A stretch of DNA of 17,086 nt, taken from positions 1-17,086 of the forward strand of contig JAEPRB010000499.1 of assembly GCA_016758965.1 (NCBI GenBank), in the 5' to 3' direction. Below are positions 1-8,538 of this stretch, one piece after another; position 1 is the stretch's first letter; the number at the start of each line of letters is the position of its first letter. Origin of the DNA: Circinella minor. Lineage: Eukaryota > Mucoromycota > Mucoromycetes > Mucorales > Lichtheimiaceae. The notes beneath the pieces were generated by a model, which saw only the letters and a list, made by a program, of their open reading frames with translations, did no database searches and was not told the origin of the DNA. The position numbers and the translations under genes were made by a program.

Positions 1-71
1 CCATTTAATATCATATCATATTTTTCTTGAATTTTACACACTGAATATTTTCTTTATATTTTTGAGGAATC

Positions 72-556
72 ATGAATCACGAGCAACAGGTATGATATAA
101 CTATGGCTATATATATTTATCTACTATCAAAAAAAAAAGTAAGATACATGTAATTAAAAATTGAAAATAAAATATATAAATATAGGAATCAAGACAAAGA
201 CAACGTCGAACTCAATGCATGTGTGGATCTACTACTCATTTGAACCGCTACAATCGAGACTGTCCTTTGAATAGAAGAAACATTAATAATAAGCGAAATG
301 CGAGACCTAGAATAGATCCATCTAACAATGTATGTATTTCTTTTATATTTGTCGCGTTGTCCCATCAATGTTAAAATGCTATATTTTCCCCTCGACAGAT
401 GTATTAATATTGAAAACTGTATTATTATGACTTATTATAATTAGAATCCAATTTCATGTACAAATTGTGGCTCAACAACCCACTCTGATCCATCACATGC
501 TGAGTGTACAAGCACAAATATAAATAGTAATAATAACAACGATAATTTAATGCAAG
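72..556 (+). other. Helitron 5' exons encoding tandem zinc knuckles
   Basis: Three small exons (72-89, 186-329, 445-556) read in one frame once canonical GT..AG introns are removed; all three junction phases agree with the frame of the downstream Helitron body. Exon 2 encodes CMCGSTTHLNRYNRDC and exon 3 encodes CTNCGSTTHSDPSHAEC. Both fit a zinc-knuckle pattern (C-x-C or C-x2-C, G, H, C). A third, decayed knuckle follows in exon 4 at about 838-905. Such knuckles usually bind single-stranded nucleic acid; here they would sit in front of the Rep domain. Splicing is inferred from sequence only. Confidence 0.7.
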
Positions 557-1109
557 GTATATATTCATATTTTTAAATATATATGTACATAACAACCCTC
601 TTTTGTATATGTCCGATATTATAATAATAATATATGTATATTAACATAAAACTGTTCAAAATTATTCGATATATGCCGATGGTTTTGCTCAAGAACAGCT
701 GGAAAACCTTGAAGAAGAAGACAATGGTGCTGATTTGGACCGTATTACAGAAGAATTGAACGGTGCTAACCAAGGACGTCGCAATAATGTTCCATCAGCT
801 GCTTCAGCACCAGTACTTCCACCTCCTTTCCCAACGCGTCGTTGTCCTAAATATGGAAATCTAAGTCATTTTCGAGCAACAAGTGGAAGTTATCCTTTTA
901 ATCGTCGAAATGTAGTTTCTGAGCATGGTGCTCAATTTAGAATAGCCTGTCAAGAACATTTTGAACCAGAGAATATATTTGGTTATTATATTTGCTACAC
1001 TCAAGAAAGCCGATTCTACCGTCGCCACATTTTTCCACGTATGAATACTCCTTGCCCATCATGCGGTGCACAAATGTGGATTGATGAACGGCTAACAGCT
1101 TCCTCTTAA

Positions 1110-2887
1110 ACAAACCCACGTTTTGGTCTATGCTGCCTATCAGGAAAAATAAATTTGCCAATTCCACGTTCTCCACCACAAGAACTATTGAATTTAATTA
1201 CGAACCATGATCCTACCAATGCGCTATCTGTCCAGCTTCACACAAATATTCGTGCATATGATTCATTGTTTGCATTTGCCTCAGTTCGAGCTAATTATGA
1301 CCCTCAGTTGGCAAGTGGACGTGATGGTGTTTCAACATACCACATCAATAGAACTTTATATCATTGTCTTGGTCCTTTACGAGCAACAGATCCAGAACAA
1401 GCATCTTTTTCACAAATTTACTTTTGTGATGAAACTGAACAAACAACTAGGCAACAAACAATGTTTACTGATCTTGACGAGAACATTATATAGACGATTC
1501 AAACCTGGATTACTCAACATAATCCATTTGTACATACACTTCTTCGCACTGCTTCTGAAGCTTATGCTAATCAAACAGTTGGAACTATACAAGTTGTCAT
1601 CCGTGCTGCACGTGATATGGGTAGAAGATATGATGTTCCAGCTCATCCTGAGGTTGCCGCTATGGTTGTTGAAAATACAACTGATGGTTCTGTATTACTA
1701 TATGATGTTGATATTCATGATCGTGAACATGGATTACAACAAGTCAGCTCCCTACATCCCTCCTATACACCTTTACACTATGTTTTGATGTTTTCTTATG
1801 GTAATAATGGATGGTACCTTGGTCTACGATCCATTTCAACAGCAACTAATGATGATACAAATGTTACACTTTTAAACCATTGCGCTTATATGATGATGAT
1901 ACAGCAAGGAGAAAGAGAAACATATCACCACCATTTTGGACGCTTATTTCAACAATTTCTGGTGGATAACTATGTACGTATTGAAACGGCACGTTTACAA
2001 TTTATAACTACACATCAAGAAGATATACAAGCTGAAGTGTATAGTGGACTGGTCGATAATGCTAATCCAAGGCAAATTGGTTGGTCTGTTATTTTACCTT
2101 CTTCATTTACTGGTGGTCCACGTTATATGAAACAAATGTTACAAGATGGCCTTGCAATTGTACGTCAAAAAGGAACTCCTACTCTATTTATTACATTCAC
2201 TTGCAACCAGTACTGGCCTGAAATTCAAGCTGAGCTTTCTCCAGGTCAAAAAGCTTCTGATCGTCTAGACCTTTGCACAAAAGTTTTTCATATGAAGATG
2301 AAAGAGATGATTTACCATATCAAGGATTCACAAATATTTGGTCGAGTTATTGGATACTTGGCGACCACCGAGTTTCAAAAACATGGACTTCCTCATACCC
2401 ATATGATATGGGTTCTACATCTAGATGATCGACCTCATACACCACCAATTATAATCAATTTGTTTCAGCAGAGCTTCCAGACCACCAAGCACATCCTCAA
2501 TTATATAATACTGTTACAAGCTGTATAATTCATGGTCCATGTGGGCATCTAAAGCTTAATGCTGTGTGTATGCAAGGTGGCCAATGCAAGCAAAGATATC
2601 CGAAACAGTTCAATGAAGAAACAAGAATGAATAATGATGGTTATCCTCTCTATAGACGACGCCGTAATAATCGTACACACATATTTCACCATTCTGGATT
2701 TGTAGCTGATAATCGACATGTTGTTCCTTATAATCTATATCTCAGTCACCGTTACAATGCTCATATCAATGTGAAAATCTGTATTTCAGCAAGAGCTGTA
2801 AAGTATCTATGCAAGTATATTACAAAAGGATCAGATAGAGCACAATTACAAGCAATCCGAACTACTATATATAGCTACAACAGCTGA
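1110..2887 (+). other. Helitron HUH Rep domain (Helitron_like_N), broken
   Basis: This is the conserved N-terminal and Rep portion of the Helitron protein. Recognisable blocks include SLHPSYTPLHYVLMF followed by a GNNGW block, a hydrophobic FITFTCNQYWPEI block, and GLPHTHMIWVL, which carries the metal-binding His-x-His. They are followed by GPCGH and the Tyr-x3-Tyr nuclease motif in KYLCKYITKGSDRA. The reading frame is interrupted by TAG at 1491-1493. It shifts by one base around 2437-2450, where the homology continues in another frame from about 2447 to the stop at 2885-2887. The catalytic His and Tyr residues are all still present, so loss of function comes from stops and frameshifts rather than active-site change. 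Confidence 0.88.
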
Positions 2888-3116
2888 TAATAGTAATACA
2901 ACAACAGCCACTATTGAGGGACCTACCACGCAAACAACAAATAATCGAGCAACAACAACGACTTCTTTTTCTGCTACTACTACCACCGCCATTACTACTA
3001 CTAGTACTACTAGTACTACTACAGCTAATGATACCAATACCACATCAACTACTATGGCTAATACTACCAATGAAGCTATGGAAATAGACAGTACAGCAAC
3101 AAGTAGCATCAACAAC
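2866..3116 (+). repeat. Thr/Ser-rich low-complexity insert in the Helitron gene
   Basis: A (TA)4 run at 2866-2873 marks the point where the Rep frame is lost. In the next frame, 2874 to about 3116 encodes a string dominated by Thr, with Ala, Ser and Asn, built from ACT/ACA/ACC codons. It sits between the end of the Rep block (GSDRAQLQAI) and the conserved QYQNARYIGPCEA block that normally follows fairly closely in Helitrons. It therefore looks like a codon-repeat expansion of a linker, with the frameshift caused by dinucleotide slippage. Confidence 0.65.
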
Positions 3117-4085
3117 ACTGAGCAACCAGCTGTTAATGAAATAACTCAGTACCAAAATGCACGTTATATAGGACCATGTGAGGCTGTATGGTGTACACTT
3201 GGTTTTTTAGTTCACATGCACTATCCAACAGTAATTCGTCTTAATTTACATTTACCAAATGATCAAATTGTATACTTTCGTGGCGATATGGATGAACAAG
3301 AATTGAATAGAGCAAAAGAGGCTGCAAGAGGAACATATACAAATGATGATCAAGCGCGTCAATATTGTTATCATGAAATACCAGCACATTATACTTAGAA
3401 CTCATCATCTCGAACTTGGAACCCTAGAACAAATCCACCTGTGGCTAATGTGGTAAGCAGAATATGTAGCATATCACTATCAAATATGCCATTATTTTCT
3501 TTACGGCTCTTACTGCTATCTGTTCCAGGTCCAAGAAGCTTCAATGAACTGAAGACTTTTAATGACATGATATGTGATACGTTTGAACAAGCCGCTCTTG
3601 CTCGAGGACTGTTAGAATATGACGACGAATAGGATCATTGTCTCCAAGAGGCATGTCAATTTGCACCAGTACCTTCAATGGTCCACTACTCACTGTTTGT
3701 ATATACTCTTATAAATCGCATGCCTGCCAATTCATTGGTTCTTTGGAACAAATACCATGAACGAATGTCAAATGATTACTTTTTTCAACTACATGCAAAT
3801 ATGAGACATGGTCAAAACGAGCTTACTGAACAAGAATATGAGCAGTTATACCAACGAACTCTAGGTGACATCGAGTTACAACTTCAAGCCACTGGTCACC
3901 ATCTAACTGAATTTCCAATATTACCTCAGCAATTCATATTGGAATTTGATGCCCCTCCTCATAGCGTGGATGTGTTAGCAAGAGTGGAACAAGATGATTA
4001 TAATTCGGAAGAACAACATCAACTACTTGACACCATGCTTCCAATATTAAACACTGCAACGAGACCCAAAAGAACAATAATTGAG
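3117..4085 (+). other. Helitron inter-domain linker region
   Basis: Conserved Helitron sequence between nuclease and helicase. It shows QYQNARYIGPCEAVW, LHLPNDQIVYF, PGPRSFNELKTF, ALARGLLEYDDE and LVLWNKYHERMS-type blocks, all in one frame. In-frame TAG stops occur at 3396-3398 and 3630-3632. Both fall where Helitron proteins usually have tryptophan, so TGG-to-TAG changes are the simplest explanation. Homology fades after about 4080, shortly before the helicase P-loop should start. Confidence 0.8.
4057..4079. repeat. 23-nt direct repeat, copy 1
   Basis: These 23 bases are repeated exactly, in the same orientation, at 5788-5810, about 1.7 kb away. This copy lies at the end of the Helitron linker coding region, just where Helitron homology stops. 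The flanks of the two copies do not match. An exact 23-mer recurring by chance in 17 kb is very unlikely, so a duplication or DNA-repair event is implied. Confidence 0.85.
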
Positions 4086-4494
4086 CTCAAGTTTATTATA
4101 ATAAAATATTATCACTATTTATATTAAATCCTAATCAATGGCTGGGTATATCAATATGCATGTATGAAACAATGATAGTCTTCTGATTTGTTAATGATGA
4201 TGAATAATGACAATGGTATATGTGAACATTATGTCCTATATGTTTCCCCGTTGATAAAATAATATATCAATGCAGCTGTCAAATAGTATCAATAAAGAAG
4301 ACGGACTTCTTTAATATTAAGAGTCATTGAAACATACCGTAAAATACCAAAATGTCAGTGAAACATACTTGAAGTATGCTGTATTTAAATATATATTATT
4401 AAATGACCGTTATTATGAAGCCATTGTACGTTGGATACAGCAATGTACACTGTCACTGACTGGACCACATGCCCATATTATTCGATAAGCAAAG
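4086..4494. other. Non-coding block replacing the helicase P-loop
   Basis: About 400 bases of AT-rich sequence with no sustained reading frame lie between the Helitron linker and the helicase DEA box. A Helitron helicase needs a Walker A segment (GGxGTGKT type) here, and none is visible in any frame. An ILNPNQ-like trace around 4123-4140 may be the last remnant of the start of the helicase. Either an internal deletion was filled with unrelated sequence, or a small insertion followed by decay has occurred. No terminal repeats were found around the block. Confidence 0.55.
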
Positions 4495-4497
4495 CTT

Positions 4498-5610
4498 ATC
4501 ATTTGGGATGAAGCAGTTATGTGCGGCAAATATAATTTTCAAGCAGTTGACCATACATTGCGAGATATCATGGGTGCTGTGGATGAAAGGTTGCAAGATG
4601 TTCCGTTTGGCTCTAAAGTAGTTGTCTTTGGCGGTGACTTTCGACAAATCCTTCCGGTTTTCAAAAAGGGAACTAGATCAGAAGTTGTTGGACAATCTAT
4701 TAGACAGGCTACATTTTGGGATCAAATTCAAGTTTTGCATCTAACACAAAACATGCGTATTCGTAACTTGGGCCCTGAAGCTACATCATTTGCTCAAAAG
4801 CTATTGTCAATTGGAAATAGTGACCATCTATATAGCGAAACAGTTGAAATTCCAGAAGAGTGGCGCATGGACTCTAATGATGTTACTGCATTAATTGATA
4901 TGGTGTATCCATCAATTTGCTCTCCTGAATCGCATTAAACTCATTATGACGGTCGTGGAATTTTGGCACCAAAAAATGTTAATGTTGACGATATCAACGA
5001 TTTGGCATATAGTATTTTTTCAGGCGAAGGTCGCTAATATATCTCTAATAATAAAATTATTGATAGTGATGATCCTAAAGGTGCATCTGCTACTTACCCC
5101 GCTGAATTTTTACATAGCATTGCTACAAGTGGAGTACCAAGACATGAATTACAACTCAAGATTGGGATGCCTATTATACTTTTGCGAAATTTGGACCCTG
5201 ATAGAGGATTATATAATGGTACTAAATTATTTGTTACCGCCCTTCATGACCACATTATTAGAGTGAGAAGAATTGATCAAGGATATGATGGTGATGAATA
5301 TTTTTTACCATGAATCAACATGTGTACTACAGAAGGCGAATATCCTTTTATTTTGTGCCGTCGCCAGTTCCCTGTACGAGCTGCCTTTGCAATGACTATT
5401 AATAAAGCACAAGGGCAGACATTATCAACTGTTGGTAAATATTTGGATGAACCTGTTTTTGCCCATGGTCAACTATATGTTGCTCTTTCCCGAGCTACAG
5501 ATTCCGCAAACATTAAAGTTGCATTAAATCTTTCCAACCAAAGAGACAATACTATCCCAAAAATAAATAATGTAGTCTATCGTGAAGCTCTCCTACCATC
5601 CATGACATAA
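4498..5610 (+). other. PIF1-type helicase C-terminal part of the Helitron
   Basis: The segment reads in a single frame from the Walker B-like LIIWDEA (around 4495-4515) through GGDFRQILPV, LTQNMRIRN, MPIILLRNLDP, AFAMTINKAQGQT and YVALSRA to TAA at 5608-5610. These correspond to PIF1/RecD-like helicase motifs II to VI. Stops interrupt it at 4936-4938 (TAA), 5035-5037 (TAA) and 5311-5313 (TGA). The last follows FLP, where Helitron and PIF1 proteins normally have Arg. No frameshift is needed within this part. Confidence 0.88.
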
Positions 5611-5787
5611 ATATCTCTATTTATAATATGCTGTATTACTATTATCATTATCATTATCAATATTATTATTATTATATGTATCATTATTTTTATTATTCTT
5701 ACTTTTTATTATTTTCAATATTATATTATTATCATTATTAGTGTTATATCAATCAAATATAATAAAAATAAAGAGACGTTAAAAAGT
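5611..5787. repeat. AT-rich microsatellite (ATT/ATC repeats)
   Basis: The stretch just 3' of the Helitron stop is made almost entirely of ATT, ATC and TTA triplet repeats, densest at about 5636-5750. No gene is visible. It probably overlaps the untranslated 3' part of the Helitron, but no hairpin followed by CTRR could be picked out with confidence. Confidence 0.7.
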
Positions 5788-5810
5788 CAACGAGACCCAA
5801 AAGAACAATA
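5788..5810. repeat. 23-nt direct repeat, copy 2
   Basis: Exact copy of 4057-4079 in the same orientation, located after the Helitron reading frame and directly in front of the 10-bp repeat array. No coding role is seen here. Confidence 0.85.
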
Positions 5811-5820
5811 CACCATAAAA

Positions 5821-6090
5821 AAAATCCTGTGAAATCCTGTGAAATCCTGTGCGATATTCTTAATTTGGAAATAGAGCGAAAAAATCTTATAAAATCCCAT
5901 GAAATCATGTAAAAATCTTGTGGAACAAAAATAAAATGATATCGGCGTTGTAAACACTCTAAAATCCTGTGAAATCATGTGAAATCATGTAAAAATCCTG
6001 TGGACTATACAGTACCTATTTGAGAATCAGGTAAAATATGCGCAAAAAAATATAAATACTGTAATATTCTGTAAAGTCATATAAAATCAT
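5821..6090. repeat. Array of ~10-bp units (GAAATCCTGT type)
   Basis: Units close to GAAATCCTGT or GAAATCATGT occur in four blocks: 5821-5850 (three units), 5881-5922 (four diverged units), 5961-6002 (four units) and a weaker pair at 6071-6090. The second and third blocks share the same internal order, including a final unit offset by one base. The blocks start at 60, 80 and 110-base spacings, that is, in steps of ten. It looks like a decayed minisatellite; a role as a protein-binding array is possible but untested. Confidence 0.75.
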
Positions 6091-6552
6091 ATATGGTTTA
6101 CTTGTACATATTTATTTAAAAATAGTGGTTCAATTGACATTTGTATCGAGAAAATTGTTATAGTATGTAAGCGTAAAAGGATATACCAACCAAAAGTAAT
6201 TATGGCGAATGTAGAAAGGATAAATTGTTATAAAAATATATTGAGCTCTAAAAAAATATAGAAAACACTGTTTGAAATTATAATGTTAATTGAGTTATTG
6301 AACGTGCGTTTAAACTTATGAAAGATGTATAATAAAATAGCTATTGGTAAATTTATGCTTTTAAGCGTTGAATAAAGCGAAAAATATAAAAACGTGGAAG
6401 AAAAAGAGAAAGATATTTGGAGAGATATATAGATGTAAAAAGAAGAGATATGAAAATGATAATAAAAATGGAACTGTATGGATCAATAAATTGAATATTA
6501 GTAAAATAATAATTTCATAGGACTTTCAGTGATTTTGTCTAATTTGTTTTCT
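6091..6552. other. AT-rich intergenic stretch, nothing recognised
   Basis: About 460 bases between the repeat array and the 3' end of the Tnp2-like gene. Both strands are full of stops and poly(A)/poly(T) runs. No RNA gene, repeat or terminal inverted repeat of the Tnp2 element could be identified. Confidence 0.6.
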
Positions 6553-8323
6553 TTACAGTAAACCAACGTCGCCGACTATAATAGTTTTAGGTACCATTTT
6601 GGGGTAAATGTAATAATTACGATGAGTTACATTATCAGTTATCGATGCAGTGGTCAACGGCATGCTTAAAATACCAGCATGGCTTCTGATTGCTTCCACT
6701 TCTACAACATAACGTTTACCACCAATATGACCTATCGTGTATGGGTCACACAGACAACCAGCACTATTAAGATCCACGCCATTAAGAAAGTCTACAAAAC
6801 ACAATATTTGTTTTTTGCCTACCAATGAAAATAAACAGTTAAATCTATTATCTACTCTTTTAGCCAACATGTTTTACTTTACCATTATATTCATGCACAA
6901 AGTACTACATAATGACTTCCCTAAAAAATGTCTGGACTTGCAAATCCACTGGAGTATTGTGCCTGGCTTTTTTCATATCTACTCCTATATCCATCTTAAC
7001 AAAATGACATAGTTTTTCTGTCTTTCGCTTCGTCTTGATTGCATCATATACTGTTTCATTTATATAGAGTCTTCGTCCTACTATAATATGGTGAGTAATG
7101 TCGTCATAATCAATTCTATGGTGAGGGAACTTTCGTCTCCAAAATTTCACTAGATAATGTCTTAAGTCTTAAGTTGATATCAGCGTAATCCTCAACACTA
7201 CTTTCAAAATGATCCCACAGCTGTGTATCATCAAAAAGCATATCATCAGTACAATTGATTGAGTATGCTGTTACTGGTTGATCATCATCCAAATCTTCTT
7301 CTAGTTCTTGTTTGTCTTCTAATAGTGAATTATAATATCTGCATGTCTGGTGACGTCGAAGTATGTTGCCAGCATTGACTCCTGGGTTTTTTTGTGATTT
7401 AATATGTTTTTTAAAAAATTCTACATAGATCCTGTTAATATTTATTATATTTTCGTTTAGACACACGTAAAATTTCTGGAATGTTGGTTTACCTATGGAT
7501 CGCTCCATTGATCGTGCACTTATGCAACGAAGTGGTCCAAGCAACTTTACAATTTCTAGTATATATCGGAGGTAATGCATATTCGACGAATACATGTTCA
7601 CTAGAACAGCATCATACATATAATAGTGCCATTAAACAAAAGAGCTACAGTCACTCATTAGTTAATATAATAATAAACATTTATATAAATAAATCGCACT
7701 ATAACTAAATATCATACCTTTCTATCTTCACAAGATCATCTTCGGATATTTTCCAAGATAATGCGATGGTGCATCCTGTTACTAAGAAAACCAGTGCATC
7801 AACAACAGCTTTTCCTTGCTCAACGCCCCCAAGTTGTAACTCAAGCATGTCACAAACCATCGTCGGGACAACAAACAACAAGAAGCAAACCCAATCTACT
7901 GATCTCATATTACCAGGTTTTGTATAATAATCTATAGATCCAGTAAGTCATAGTTATGTGTATAGCAAATAATTTATCTAACTTACTTCTAAAATCGCCC
8001 TCGAAGACGGATGATAGGATCGTATTGGCAGAGCTTTCAACAGAGCTTCCAATAATTTGTCTCTTTGTTGTGCCTAGTTCAAATGATGTAGTAGAATTCT
8101 TAAAAGAGCCACTAATCATTTTCCATATACGTTTAGACACATTTGCGCCAATCAAATGCATTTCATCTAAACCAAAGAACGATGCACCATGAAAGCTTTC
8201 CAGTTCTGCAAATTTTGTTTGTTTCTTTATCGAAAAAGCCTATATTATAGATCAATACAATTGCTCTATTTCACAACAGTTGTCAAACACTTACCGGAGC
8301 ACCATCTATAGGAGGCCTGCTAT
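6553..8323 (-). pseudogene. Tnp2-like transposase, C-terminal half
   Basis: 3' half of the minus-strand transposase gene split by the nested element. Reading down from 8321, the exon encodes PPIDGAP and ends at 8295. Later exons encode FHGASFFGLDEMHLIG, the SVDWVCFLLFVVPT block, LGPLRCISARSMERSIG, NPGVNAGN, and a C-terminal block with KRKTEKL and VQTFFREV. Introns are 8240-8294 (55 nt), 7932-7986 (55), 7645-7717 (73) and 7432-7492 (61), with in-phase junctions at the first three. The LGPLR..SxRSMERxIG..NPGVNAGN arrangement resembles the region following the catalytic core in Tnp2-type (EnSpm/CACTA-like) transposases. Damage: a stop at about 7632, a stop and frameshift in the T/A runs near 7400-7425, and a frameshift near 7140. 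The last stop is at 6553-6555. The exact family name is less certain than the transposase nature. Confidence 0.72.
8322..8323. repeat. Putative 2-bp target-site duplication (AT), left
   Basis: The plus-strand left flank ends ..CCTGCTAT and the right flank begins ATAGACC at 12346. Overlapping them by AT gives a continuous in-frame exon of the disrupted transposase (minus-strand codons Val-Tyr-Ser-Arg across the join). Other overlaps give a stop or a frameshift. A longer, mutated duplication cannot be excluded. Confidence 0.5.
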
Positions 8324-8538
8324 TAGTGGTCTAGCCATTTAGGATCTACTAGCTATTATGTGGCTAATAAATTTGCTATGGACGGTATAGCCATATGTGG
8401 CTGAACTAAAAATTTTACATTTAAATTAAAAATAAATAAAAATTGAATTTATTTATTTATATTGGTAGCCTCCTAAGAGAAAAAAAAGAGCCTGTATTTA
8501 AAATACATAATATTATTAACACAAACAAACAAAACGCA
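8324..8538. other. Left non-coding end of the nested element, subterminal repeats
   Basis: This stretch holds TAGCCA at 8332-8337 and 8388-8393, TGGCTA at 8361-8366 and a TGGCTG variant at 8398-8403. An A/T-rich segment (8405-8455) follows, leading to the transposase start. The repeats are typical of transposase-binding sites in DNA transposons, and the AT-rich segment could carry the promoter. No TATA box stands out from the background. Confidence 0.55.

Larger units (their letters stand above)
72..5610 (+). pseudogene. Degenerate Helitron Rep/helicase gene
   Basis: Helitron proteins join an HUH rolling-circle Rep nuclease to a PIF1-family 5'-3' DNA helicase and move the element by a peel-and-paste mechanism. 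The ATG at 72 is chosen because a six-codon first exon (72-89) ends at GTATGA. It splices in phase to 186-329, 445-556 and 694 onward, with introns 90-185, 330-444 and 557-693. Next come the Helitron N-terminal region, the HUH motif HTH (codons 2394-2402), the two-tyrosine motif KYLCKYITKG (Tyr codons 2804 and 2816), a Thr-rich insert, the inter-domain linker, and the helicase. The helicase shows the DEA box (4507-4515), GGDFRQILPV, NKAQGQT and YVALSRA. Premature stops lie at 1107, 1491, 3396, 3630, 4936, 5035 and 5311. Frameshifts lie near 2445 and in the TA run 2866-2873. The Walker A part of the helicase is absent. The frame closes at 5608-5610. This is a dead copy. The element termini (5'-TC, 3' hairpin-CTRR) were not located. 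Confidence 0.92.

Noticed and set aside
1207..1788. A 193-codon open frame on the plus strand overlapping the Helitron
   Set aside because: It is an out-of-frame shadow: the overlapping frame carries the conserved Helitron blocks, and this one encodes only hydrophobic low-complexity sequence.
5787..5978. A 63-codon minus-strand open frame across the 10-bp repeat array
   Set aside because: Its sequence simply translates the repeat (DFTGFHRIF-like units); there is no independent support for a protein.
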